Source: Hyphomicrobium sp. CS1BSMeth3
Lineage (GTDB): Bacteria; Pseudomonadota; Alphaproteobacteria; Rhizobiales; Hyphomicrobiaceae
Direction: 5' to 3'
Length of the DNA: 64,000 nucleotides
Assembly: GCF_900117415.1 (NCBI RefSeq)
Contig: NZ_FPEI01000005.1
Coordinates: 372,001-436,000, forward strand
The notes under the pieces are model-generated. The model saw only the letters and a list, made by a program, of their open reading frames with translations, ran no database searches and had not been told where the DNA came from. The first letter of the stretch is position 1. Every line of letters starts with the position of its first letter. This document shows, piece by piece, positions 1 to 8,861 of this stretch. Position numbers and translations under genes: made by a program.

Positions 1-1041
1 CAGTTTCTCATCGCCTACATGAAACACGGCGGCAAGCTCACAGCCCCGCGCCACAGCAGCCGCTTCTCGGCCCACGAATGCATCACCACCGCCAAGACCC
101 TCAAACAGCGGGCTCTCGACAGGGGCCAGGTCGCCTACGCCCAGATGGTCGATGCCCTCGAAGAAACGCAAGCCAACATCCCACCGCCCAAGGTCGCTGC
201 CATTGCAAAAGCAAAACCCGCACCTTCCGCCACATCCCCCCTCCGGCTGACGGGCTCACTCAATCCCCGCCAATCTCCAAGCACCACCGCGCCCCTTGCT
301 CGCAAGCTCAACCCCGGCGACACCCTCTCGCTCGAAGGCGCGCCCCGCGACGGCTGGTCCGCAGCCAGGCTCGCCGATGGCACCACCGTGTGGGTCAACC
401 TCGCCGCCTTGGCAAAGAACGCCGCAGCGGACACCGCGACGGCCGCACCATCAGGCCCACCGCCGTCCCCGCAGGACACCGAAACCGCCCACCTCCAGGC
501 CATCGCCATCGTCCTCCAGGGCGCCGCCGACATCGAGCCCCATACCACCAACACCATCGTCCGCAACAGCTTCGGCACGCCCGCCTGGGAATACCGCCAG
601 ACAACCACCATCATGACCGAGACGCCGTGCAGCTTCCGCGTCGTCACCGAGCGGGCCAAGCGTGACTTCGATGCGCAAAAGGGCACCTGGGGGCCATGGC
701 ACTCGGGCTCGCCATTCAACAAATCACCGACGTCCCGCTACGAGCAGCGCGTCGATTTCGGCAAAGCGACGGCCATCAAGATCGAACGCATGGAAGATCC
801 CGAAGAAGGGCTCATGCGCTCCTTCGTAAACCGCCCCGGCAATCATCATCCACCGATGCTGACCCGTATCTCCTTCAAAGGCGTCGGTGCCGTCTGCCCT
901 CTAGGCAAACGCAACGACGGCTCGGACATGGTCTGCAGCCCCAACGAAGACAGCGGCGCCTACCGCGACACCCGTGAGCCCGCCGCCATGGCGCAGCGTG
1001 CCAAGCAAGCCTTCGCTACCATCAAGCGCCGGTGCCCCTAG
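1..1041 (+). CDS. SH3-like domain protein, 5' end cut by the window
   Basis: The reading frame is open from base 1. The first ATG (19) has no purine-rich ribosome site in front of it, so the true start is probably left of the window. Counting from that ATG, residues about 75-130 resemble a bacterial SH3 (SH3b) fold: a short strand, a variable loop, a GD-type turn and a closing 'WVN' strand. The central part is Ala/Pro-rich. The roughly 180-residue C-terminal region has two to three cysteines and no family I recognise. The next gene, a lipoprotein, begins 66 bases downstream of the stop, so the two may form one unit acting at the cell envelope. Function is unknown. Confidence 0.6.
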   Translation, partial: QFLIAYMKHGGKLTAPRHSSRFSAHECITTAKTLKQRALDRGQVAYAQMVDALEETQANIPPPKVAAIAKAKPAPSATSPLRLTGSLNPRQSPSTTAPLARKLNPGDTLSLEGAPRDGWSAARLADGTTVWVNLAALAKNAAADTATAAPSGPPPSPQDTETAHLQAIAIVLQGAADIEPHTTNTIVRNSFGTPAWEYRQTTTIMTETPCSFRVVTERAKRDFDAQKGTWGPWHSGSPFNKSPTSRYEQRVDFGKATAIKIERMEDPEEGLMRSFVNRPGNHHPPMLTRISFKGVGAVCPLGKRNDGSDMVCSPNEDSGAYRDTREPAAMAQRAKQAFATIKRRCP

Positions 1042-1106
1042 GTCCTTCCAGCTCCCACCCCCATCGCCCTCAACCGACCACTCACGTCAAACAGGCCGAG
1101 GCACGA

Positions 1107-3176
1107 ATGTTCTCCTTCTCGCGCGCGTTGCTCATTGCGTTCTGGACCTCGATGGCGCTCTCCGCTTGCGATGATCCAGAGCGCGCAGCCAACCAGAAAT
1201 ACGTCACGGCCGCGGAACGCATTGCAGCGGCGCAAAACAGCGCCGACGCGCTCGAGCGCCGCAAACTCTTGACCGACGCCGAGGCGCTTGTTGCCGTCAT
1301 CCTGAAGGACTACGGCGGCACGGCCGCCGCCGTCCGCATCTCTGCGAACGAAAAGATTGGCACTCTGACCCGGCAGGAGCTCGCCAACGCCTTGCGTGAC
1401 GCATCAGGCCAGCCCGAGAATTGCATCACCGAACCGACCTACGCTTGCCTAAAGGCAGCTCTCGATCGTTACGTTGCCCAGGCACCGACAGCCCTCGACA
1501 AGCTTCCCGATCCTCAAGCCGAGGCCCTCCGCGCTACGTCCGAACAACATGCGCTGATGGCGGTCGGAACACTAAGGGCCCTCGGCGAACCTGTTGCCGA
1601 CCAGCTCCAGAAGACCAAAGGCCCGAAAGCCGCGGAATACTATCTCGCGGCATCATCCGAAGTCGGCATGGACCGGGATTGCGAACTCGCCCTTGCCCTC
1701 TATCGTGTCCACGGCATTGAACGCGCCAAGACATTCCTCCGCACGTTCTCATCGCCGCAGATGTGCTCGCCCGACGGCCTTGGCACAACAGCGCGCTGGC
1801 GGCTTGATATCGACGACACGGAAGCCCTTGTCGATATACTCAAGGTTCACACCCCCGCTCCTGCCCCCGATCAGCTCACCTCGATGCTTTCGGCGCTTCT
1901 GGGAATCGACTGCGCCCATGCACAAGCGCACGTCACCAAGATCCTTCCGTGGTGGCCACGGGATCGCTTGGCTCAACTCCTCAATGCTCGGAGTTCCTGC
2001 GAGATGTCGAGTGGCCTCGTCACCAAAATTTACGACATGTCGACTTCACAAAAAGACAAAGAAGCCATTGCCTCCTGGATTGCCACCTTCAGCAACGCGC
2101 CCCCCATCCAGCGCTACGGGTTCATGCTCAAATCACCCCAGCACAATCGTTGGGATCTCAACTATGAATGGTTGCGCAGGGCTTTTGCGAACAATGACGC
2201 GGCCCTCCTGACGGCCGTTGCAACCCACATGCGCCGCCTCCCTCCGCACACCTACAACCCCGAATACGGCGCCCTCGCCCAACTCCAACTCCACCTGGCC
2301 AACGCAATCATCGATGGAGCCATGGCCACCCGCTTTCCGCAACTCGTGAGCCAATTTCTAGCAGCCCAACCCTCTATCACTCCCCGGCATATTCTCAGCT
2401 ACTGCGCTGAACTCCTGAATATCGCCCAAAGCAAGCCTGAACTTCCCACAGACGCCCTCAACGATACATGCATAGCGACCGTCGCCGCCAAAATCACGAG
2501 AAAGGACTTCACCGACGCGGCTTACTCCAGCGAGGTGGTACGCTTGCTCGTTGCCGTATCGCAAAACCGAGGCGCCCCTTCCTTCAAGGCCACCCTCCAA
2601 AAGATGCCCGATCCGCTCCTCGCCTATGCACTCGAGAACAGCAGCGCGCTCTATCCTGACATGAACGCCGCGCTCCCCGCATCGACCATGCGCCGCGTTC
2701 TTTCCTTGATCGTAAGCCGGGAGCAATTCCGCATCCGCACCTACCAGCTTCTTCCCTCGATCAAGGCCGGCACCAACGAATGGCGCGAGGAGGTGGGCAG
2801 AGACGAAAATGTCCGCGAATACGTCATCGGAAGATTGCTCAATCCCAATCCAGGCGAGGACGGATCCTGGAGAAACGCCGCACTGGAAGAGATGAAACGC
2901 GCCTATCCTCTCATGGTCTATGACATGACGACGGGACAATCGTCGATCAGGCTCACTCCCGAGGAACGACTACGCGACCTCAGGGCCGTGATGCAGAAGC
3001 ACAACCTACCGCGGCTGCACGAACATGAAAGCGGCACGCTTCTCGAGATCGCCAAGAACACAATCAGAAGCAGGAACCCTGCCGCCCTGCTTAAACTATA
3101 CGCCGAGCCCGCACTCACCAGCGAGGACCGCATCTGGCTGCTCGGCGAGGCCACCATCCTCATGTCGGCCAAATAG
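1107..3176 (+). CDS. Large putative lipoprotein of unknown function
   Basis: The start at 1107 is chosen because it gives a textbook lipoprotein signal: a short basic-aromatic start, a hydrophobic stretch, and the lipobox 'LSAC' placing the acylated Cys at about residue 20. The frame also stays open upstream to 1032, but those 25 codons give no signal peptide. The mature part, about 670 residues, is mainly helical in character, with alternating Ala/Leu-rich segments suggestive of a helical-repeat scaffold. No catalytic motif was recognised. It follows the SH3-like gene closely and is probably co-transcribed with it. I do not recognise the family. Confidence 0.7.
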   Translation: MFSFSRALLIAFWTSMALSACDDPERAANQKYVTAAERIAAAQNSADALERRKLLTDAEALVAVILKDYGGTAAAVRISANEKIGTLTRQELANALRDASGQPENCITEPTYACLKAALDRYVAQAPTALDKLPDPQAEALRATSEQHALMAVGTLRALGEPVADQLQKTKGPKAAEYYLAASSEVGMDRDCELALALYRVHGIERAKTFLRTFSSPQMCSPDGLGTTARWRLDIDDTEALVDILKVHTPAPAPDQLTSMLSALLGIDCAHAQAHVTKILPWWPRDRLAQLLNARSSCEMSSGLVTKIYDMSTSQKDKEAIASWIATFSNAPPIQRYGFMLKSPQHNRWDLNYEWLRRAFANNDAALLTAVATHMRRLPPHTYNPEYGALAQLQLHLANAIIDGAMATRFPQLVSQFLAAQPSITPRHILSYCAELLNIAQSKPELPTDALNDTCIATVAAKITRKDFTDAAYSSEVVRLLVAVSQNRGAPSFKATLQKMPDPLLAYALENSSALYPDMNAALPASTMRRVLSLIVSREQFRIRTYQLLPSIKAGTNEWREEVGRDENVREYVIGRLLNPNPGEDGSWRNAALEEMKRAYPLMVYDMTTGQSSIRLTPEERLRDLRAVMQKHNLPRLHEHESGTLLEIAKNTIRSRNPAALLKLYAEPALTSEDRIWLLGEATILMSAK

Positions 3177-3511
3177 ACGCTCCCATCCAGCAGCCGGAGC
3201 ACCACCGATACGTCTCATATTCGCGGAATGGCGTTGTCGACCGACTGCCCAAGTAGGAGGCTCACCATGCACCAGCAGCAACGCCGAGCCATTTACATGC
3301 CTGCGTCTTCGGCAAACGACAATCGCTCCCACCTCCTTCTCTTGTCCATGATAGCCAAACACACAAAATGCACGGCCACCGCTACCGCCAACTAATTATG
3401 TCCTTCGCAACACACCCCCGTGCCATCGAACGCGCCACCTGTATGCGCCATGCCCACACTTTGTGCACACGGCATTGCGCCGTCCCCCCACCTGCCCCGT
3501 AACATCTCCGC
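3177..3511. other. Intergenic stretch, no gene seen
   Basis: 335 bases between the lipoprotein and the next gene. Short frames exist but none has a ribosome site or convincing codon use. No clear terminator hairpin was found. Confidence 0.5.
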
Positions 3512-3925
3512 ATGATCATCACGCATGCCGTCGATCCCCACGGCAATTCCCGCATCTATCTCGGCGGCAAGGCCAGCATCGAGTGCTGGATCGAACCCAG
3601 CCAAGAAGACGCGTCGTGGACATTCCACATGCAGGAAGGCTTGAGCGGCACCCACCTCGACCATCATCAGAAGCACCAATGGGCCATCCACATCCTGAAA
3701 GCCCTCGCCGATGAAATCGGCGTCGCGCCCTCCGACCTCAAAGGCGTGCCGTACCACGCCATCATGAACCACCACACACCAGATCCGTTCGACGGCCGCC
3801 GCGCGCCCGCGCCGCGCAAGCAGTCCTACGACACGGCTTACGTCGCCACGCCGCCCCACCGGCCACCTCCACGCAAGGATCAACCCAAGAGCCCGCACGC
3901 CATTCTTCGCAGCCGTGCCCGCTGA
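3512..3925 (+). CDS. Hypothetical protein of the mobile element
   Basis: A 137-residue soluble protein. The first ~90 residues look well folded, with alternating strands and a helix containing 'ILKALADEIG'. The last ~45 residues are rich in Pro, Arg and His and probably disordered. There is no signal peptide or membrane segment. It stands alone before the Fic gene, with a gap of about 90 bases. The coding frame is supported by codon use and by the lack of a better frame on either strand. No family or function is recognised. Confidence 0.5.
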   Translation: MIITHAVDPHGNSRIYLGGKASIECWIEPSQEDASWTFHMQEGLSGTHLDHHQKHQWAIHILKALADEIGVAPSDLKGVPYHAIMNHHTPDPFDGRRAPAPRKQSYDTAYVATPPHRPPPRKDQPKSPHAILRSRAR

Positions 3926-4012
3926 CGAGTTCAATCCACCTGTATGATTTGCGTGCTGCAATCGTAGGCAGTTGGCTTGCCATGCGCGGGCACGCCCCGC
4001 ATCCTCCAAGGA

Positions 4013-4996
4013 ATGCCCTCTCGCACCGCTCCCGGAACCAATGTCGCCGTCTTCACGGTGGACGGAACGTTCTCGCTGGATGTGCGGGTCGAAGCTGACA
4101 CCCTCTGGCTAACCCAGCATCAAATCGCAGCGTTGTTTGCTACCAGCGCCCCGAACATCACCATGCACCTCCGCAACGTATTTCGAGAAAGGGAGGTCTC
4201 CCCCAAACGAACCACTAAGGAATTCTTAGTGGTTCGAACTGAAGGCAGGCGCCAAGTCCAACGCACCATTCCTCACTATAACCTCGACGCCATTCTCTCC
4301 GTCGGTTACCGGATCAACTCTAAACGCGGCACGCAGTTTCGTATCTGGGCAAGCGGCGTCCTCCGCGACCATTTGCTGAAGGGTTACAGTCTCGACGCGC
4401 AGCGCCTCGAAGCACGCGGCACCGCCGAACTCCGCGCCACCATCGATTTGCTCGCCACGACCTTGTCCCAAGAAGGCCTTATCGAAGGCGAAGGCCAAGC
4501 CATCCTGGACGTCATCCAGCACTATGCCCGAAGCTGGAGTCTCCTCCTCGCTTACGACGAAGATGCGCTACGTGCCCCCACGCCCTCCTCCCGGCGTCCA
4601 CTCCCCCTGTCGCCGACCGCGGCGCGCAGGGCCATTTCCACTCTCAAGCGCGACCTCTTGGACAAGGGCGATGCCACTGACCTTTTCGGATTGGAACGCG
4701 GCCCTCAACTCGATGCCATCATCGAAGGCCTCGCCCAAACATTCGATGGCCAAGCCCTCTACCCATCGGCCGAGATCCGCGCCGCGCACCTGCTGTACTT
4801 CGTCATCAAAGACCACCCTTTTGCCGACGGCAACAAGCGCATCGGCAGCTTTCTCTTCGTCAGCTACCTGGCGCGCCATGGACTGCACGGCCGCATAACT
4901 GACACTGCCCTTGTCGCCCTTGCGCTGCTCACAGCGCAAAGCGCTCCCAAACAGAAAGACCTCATCATCCGGCTGATCATGAACCTCATCAGCTAG
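4013..4996 (+). CDS. RhuM-family protein with C-terminal Fic domain
   Basis: The N-terminal ~130 residues match the RhuM family (an 'LWLTQHQIAALF' helix-turn-helix-like start, then 'VGYRINSKRGTQFRIWA'). The C-terminal half is a Fic domain with the complete catalytic motif 'HPFADGNKR'. Known: Fic enzymes transfer AMP or other nucleotide moieties to target proteins using the His of this motif, and RhuM-Fic fusions occur on mobile elements. The start at 4013 was chosen over 3977 because RhuM proteins usually begin just before this point. No inhibitory S/TxxxE(G/N) helix was recognised. Inferred: a toxin or modulator carried by the element. No dedicated antitoxin is evident next to it. Confidence 0.85.
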   Translation: MPSRTAPGTNVAVFTVDGTFSLDVRVEADTLWLTQHQIAALFATSAPNITMHLRNVFREREVSPKRTTKEFLVVRTEGRRQVQRTIPHYNLDAILSVGYRINSKRGTQFRIWASGVLRDHLLKGYSLDAQRLEARGTAELRATIDLLATTLSQEGLIEGEGQAILDVIQHYARSWSLLLAYDEDALRAPTPSSRRPLPLSPTAARRAISTLKRDLLDKGDATDLFGLERGPQLDAIIEGLAQTFDGQALYPSAEIRAAHLLYFVIKDHPFADGNKRIGSFLFVSYLARHGLHGRITDTALVALALLTAQSAPKQKDLIIRLIMNLIS

Positions 4997-5042
4997 CCAA
5001 ACCCACCCGCTCCACGAACGCCCTCACCGACCAACTCCGCGC

Positions 5043-5065
5043 GGCGCCATGATCATGGCGGCGCC
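5043..5065. repeat. Palindrome downstream of the Fic gene
   Basis: GGCGCC, then a perfect 14-bp palindrome GCCATGATCATGGC, then a GC-rich right arm. It lies 46 bases after the Fic stop codon. It may be a protein-binding site or a weak terminator; there is no T-run. Confidence 0.4.
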
Positions 5066-5107
5066 CCGTGTCCTCCCACGCTCACCCGGCACACCTCCTC
5101 GCGGCTT

Positions 5108-5149
5108 CGGCCGACCGGCGCAACGAGACGCCTAGCCCGAAGCAGGGAT
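5108..5149. repeat. Dispersed 42-bp repeat, copy A
   Basis: Matches 8697-8738 at 38 of 42 positions by eye. Both copies lie in non-coding DNA in the same orientation, 130-175 bases upstream of the start of an element gene. The shared core contains 'agacgcctagcccg'. Confidence 0.6.
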
Positions 5150-5282
5150 GGCCGGCCCGCCCCCGTCATCAATAATGACCAAGAGCGGCAAAGCGCCCTA
5201 AACCCCTTCCGCCGACGCTAAAATAACCCCGCCCCCTTGCAATAAACCCACACCGCCCCATACCCTCGGCAACGAGGAAAGC

Positions 5283-7156
5283 ATGGAGACCTGCCTGGAT
5301 ATACCCGCCCCATCCGCGACATCGCCCAGGAGGCCGTCGAAAGCATACTTTCCGGCAAGACCACCACCGGCGCCGACTTTGCCCTCAAAATCCCCTTCAC
5401 CGCCGACCGCCTGACGCGCTCCATCGCCGCCCAACTGCTCACCGTCGTCATTCAATCGGGCAGCCTCGACCTCGATGACGCGCAGCTCACCGCCCTCACC
5501 GCCAAGCTGCTGAGCCACCTCTCGCGCACCGGCGCCCAAACGCCCGAAGCCATCGCCGAATTCCCCGCCTACATCCTCGCCGATGCGCTCCGCGAGCGCC
5601 CCGACCTCATCACCACGCGGACCAACATCGCCGCCATCCTGCGCACGCACGAGCAAGCCAGCCAGCAGGCCGCCGCGCGCTTCCGCCGCGCGCTCCTCGC
5701 CAATGCGCCACCGCGCACCATCCTCTGGCAAGACGGCCCCTGGCGCCTGGAAGAAGCCACCGACCCGCGCCACCTCCAGCTCGACAGCGCCGCCCTCGGC
5801 CACTGCGTCGGTGTGCTCCGGGATCATGAGGCCCTAGAGGCCCTCGGCATCGCCGAAAAGCACCCTGATGCCCGATATGCACTCGTCTACTGGCAGAAGA
5901 TCCACCGCGGCGAGAGCCGCATCCTCACGCTCACCGAGAACGGCAAACCCGCCCTCACCATCGAATACCTCACCACCACCCGCGCCATTGCCCAGATCGA
6001 AGGCGCCAGTCCAACCCTCGACGTCAATGCCGTCTGCTTCCCCCCTCTCTGCCGCGCCCTCGGTGCGCTACGCGACACACTCGAGTTCACCACCATCAAG
6101 CCCCTGCCCCAACTGCGCGCCGGCCACGTCCTCACAACCTCCGGCACCATTGTCCCCGCCACCCTCGACAGCATCCAACACGCCCTCGCCGGCACCATCC
6201 TCATGCCAACCAGCAGCTCGGCCGCCGACATCGTCCGCGCCGCCGATACCCCGCACATCATCGCCGACTTCGGCTACGTCCCCGCCGACATGCTTCAGCA
6301 CATTCCAACCTATCCCCGCGCCGAGCTGCACCTCCACGCCCGTGAAACCCTCTCCCTCCCTCAGCTCAAAGGCGGCACGCTGCGTGTGCTCGCCCAATAC
6401 CTCCACCTTCCCAACTTCGAACACGGCCGCATCGCCGCCCTCTACACACCCAGCGTCCATCTGCCGAAGTTCCACACTGGCATCCTCGAGGCCAACAATC
6501 TCCTCGACCTCGACCTCCCCGCCTTCCGCCGCGGCGACCTCTCTCTCCACGCCGTCGAGTATCTCAGCGCCCCGCTCATCGAACATGCCAACGTCACGGC
6601 CTACAGCGCCAAGGAGATCAACTTGCCCCGCCTTCAGGACGGGCATGTGCGCGTTCGCTCGGCCAAAAGCGTCCACCTGCCTCAACACCGCCACGGCACT
6701 GTCGAAGCCGACGTCGCCACCACCCTCTCCCTCCCCCTGCACGAAACCGGCAACGTCACCGCCCTCCTCGCATCCGACGTCCACCTGCCCCGTCACCGCG
6801 AAGGCGACCTCCTGCTCTCCTCCGTGCACAACATCGATCTCCCCGCCTTCACCACCGGCGAGCTCGTCGCGAACAACCTCCTGCAGCTCGACCTCCCGCA
6901 GCACCGCACCGGCGCCATCCACGCCCTTCATGCCACCTCCCTCACCGCCCCCCTCCACGAACGCGGGCGCATCAGCGCCCGTAGCGCCGAAAACCTCCAC
7001 CTGCCAAGCCACCTCGAAGGCACCATCGCGGCAAGCGCGAGAGCCACCATCCACGCCCCCCGATACATCCCCACGGCCAGCGAACAACGCCTCATGAACG
7101 GCGAGCCACCGCTCACGCCGTTCCCCCCATGGGACCACCACGCGCCCGAGCGCTGA
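5283..7156 (+). CDS. PcfJ-like protein with an 18-residue repeat tail; apparent frameshift near the start
   Basis: The main frame is open from 5246 to 7156 and reads as protein throughout, but it has no ATG, GTG or TTG until GTG 5813. An ATG at 5283 with a strong ribosome site (gaggaaag) is in another frame and stops at 5414. The simplest reading is one missing base just after this ATG. The middle part carries a PcfJ-like signature: 'GHCVG', then about 45 residues on 'KPALTIEY', then 'IAQIEGAS'. Residues coded from about 6330 to 7065 form about 13 tandem units of 18 residues with 'LP' and a Gly five residues later, compatible with a beta-solenoid. Known: PcfJ-like proteins occur on conjugative elements; their role is poorly defined. 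The repeat fusion looks unusual. Confidence 0.65.
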
Positions 7157-7195
7157 CCGCCGAGACCGCAAGCCAGTCAGGCCGCCAAAACAAAA

Positions 7196-7215
7196 CCACC
7201 CGCTAACGCGGGTGG
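7196..7215. terminator. GC hairpin after the PcfJ-like gene
   Basis: Perfect 8-bp stem CCACCCGC / GCGGGTGG with loop TAAC, 40 bases after the stop. On the minus strand it is followed by a T-rich run, on the plus strand it is not. It could terminate minus-strand transcription or weakly terminate the plus gene. Confidence 0.4.
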
Positions 7216-7442
7216 CTCGAGCCCTATGAAGACGAGCATGGCCTCTGCAATCGAATATCCTGAATTTGAGCGTGCAACTCACTCTTGCGGGCAGTCCACG
7301 CCAAACCCGCGCGCCCGCGCAGCCAAACCTCCAGACCCGGCCGAAAACCCCTTCCCGCTCTAACCCCGCCCTCACCGTCAAACCCATCGCCCGGCCCGGC
7401 TCGAAAGGGCGGCCGGCCGCGCGACCAGAACCGCAACCCCCA

Positions 7443-7471
7443 CAAAAAAGGGCGCCGCCGCAGCGACGCCC
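7443..7471 (-). terminator. Rho-independent terminator of the Hint gene
   Basis: On the minus strand a 9-bp stem (one G-U pair) with a 4-base loop at 7450-7471 is followed by six T residues, about 30 bases after the Hint gene stop. Confidence 0.7.
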
Positions 7472-7502
7472 CTCACACACATCCTGTCAGCAGATCACAA
7501 CC

Positions 7503-8402
7503 TTACGCGGGCACCAGGCCCATCACCGGCCCAACCGCACGCGCAAGCCGCGCTTCTGCCTCATCCCGCACCCTGTCACGCACATCGCGAACGTCCCGCA
7601 CCACCGCCAGCGCGCTCCGCAAACGCGAGCGCAAGGCCGCGCGCCCACCGTTGAAAGCCATCACGCGCGCGCACGCCACCATCTCGCCGGGACGCAGCCC
7701 CCTGTAGTACGCCACCAGCTCCGCACCATTGTCGAAGCCCGCCGCACTCCTAGCCACGTCACTTACCTGAAGGCTCTCACAACCCAGACCCTCGGCAAGC
7801 ACCACGTCATGCGACGCCAGACCCACGTGGAAGTAGCGCAAACGCTCACCCGCCACGTCCGCCCAGGCAATGCTCACCCCGTTGATCAGATCTTCCGCCG
7901 GAACCAAAACCCCGCCGAGAAACAACAAGTGAGCTCCGGTCACGAACAGGTCGCGCGCCGGCAACCCGGCGCCTAGCGCTCCCCGCCGCACCCGCACCGG
8001 AAGGCCAGCCAAAGGCCACCGCCCCGACGTGTCGCGTTCAACACTGAACCAACCCACGAAACCCGCCTGCCGCCGCGCACCCGACGCCGTCAGCACCATA
8101 TCTCCCGGCCGCAGGCCCTCGACCGGCACCTCCCCGCCCGGCACCGCCAATCGCGTTCCCTCGAGGAAGCACTGGCCACCCCCTGACCCCATGGGCGGCG
8201 GCACATACCCGCCCGGCGGAATCGGCATCGGCGGCGGCACGTAGTCGCTCGGCGGCGGCGGCATAGGCGGTGGCACCTGCGCCAACGCCCGCGAGGTCAC
8301 GCCACCTGCACTCGTGGCCAACACCCCCAACGCCGCCACCATGCTCCGCCGCGACAAAGCAATACCCGGCGCCCCATCTTTGCGATCTGAAGTCACTGTC
8401 AT
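7503..8402 (-). CDS. TAT-exported Hint-domain protein (element copy)
   Basis: 299 residues. The start at 8402 has AAGGAG upstream and gives a twin-arginine signal ('SRRSMVAALG') ending near 'RALAQ'. It is followed by a Pro-rich linker of about 35 residues, then a Hint domain beginning at Cys78 ('QCFLEGTRL'), with 'RPGDMVLTASG' and a late 'ARDLFVTGAHLLFLGG' block. Known: Hint (hedgehog/intein) domains cleave at the bond before the nucleophilic Cys, via thioester chemistry. Inferred: self-processing outside the cytoplasm. Two paralogues are at 51.2 and 52.2 kb; this one differs in the C-terminal ~60 residues, which are Arg/Val-rich here. It is transcribed alone, divergent from the ArdC-like gene. 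Confidence 0.8.
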   Translation of the reverse strand: MTVTSDRKDGAPGIALSRRSMVAALGVLATSAGGVTSRALAQVPPPMPPPPSDYVPPPMPIPPGGYVPPPMGSGGGQCFLEGTRLAVPGGEVPVEGLRPGDMVLTASGARRQAGFVGWFSVERDTSGRWPLAGLPVRVRRGALGAGLPARDLFVTGAHLLFLGGVLVPAEDLINGVSIAWADVAGERLRYFHVGLASHDVVLAEGLGCESLQVSDVARSAAGFDNGAELVAYYRGLRPGEMVACARVMAFNGGRAALRSRLRSALAVVRDVRDVRDRVRDEAEARLARAVGPVMGLVPA

Positions 8403-8861
8403 TTTCGCAGTCTCTCCTTGGCAATAAATCCGTTCACTGAAACGACAACTGAACAGATCCAAGAAAACACTGTTCGCAGGCGCCTGCCATGCCGGGCACA
8501 CCCGTTTTCCAGCCCAATCCCCGGCCCAGACGCGCCATCCTCGCTCAATTATCCGCCAACCTCCCTTCCGCCGGCGTCCTGTCCCCAACCGTGGCGCTCG
8601 TCCTCACCCCGCTCCGCTCGACCACAGCCGTGTGGCAATCCCCGCCCGTGCTGGCCGACATCGCACGCAATCGCGACACCCACCTCCCATCGCCCCCGGC
8701 CGACCGGCGCAACAAGACGCCTAGCCCGGAGCGGGTATCCCGCAAGGGCAAGCCTCGCGCCTAAGGGCGCGCCCACGAGGGTGCGGGCCCCTCCCCGCCC
8801 ACGGGCTCTCACGGCGTCAGCGCCGGTCATCACGGCCGCCGCCGAAACCGAGGAGGTTCCC
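8403..8861. other. Divergent intergenic region between the Hint and ArdC-like genes
   Basis: About 460 bases between divergent genes. It holds the Hint ribosome site near 8414-8420, repeat copy B at 8697-8738, and the AGGAGG site at 8851-8856. No convincing gene was found. Promoters for both genes should lie here but no clear -35/-10 pair was identified. Confidence 0.5.
8697..8738. repeat. Dispersed 42-bp repeat, copy B
   Basis: Second copy of the 5108-5149 repeat, same orientation, about 125 bases upstream of the ArdC-like gene start. Confidence 0.6.

Noticed and set aside
6068-7480. 470-codon open frame antisense to the PcfJ-like repeat protein
   Set aside because: Periodicity comes from the repeats of the true gene; no start site or family features.
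7266-7976. Pro/Arg-rich plus-strand frame over the Hint gene terminator
   Set aside because: It overlaps the end of the Hint gene and its terminator and has simple low-complexity composition.
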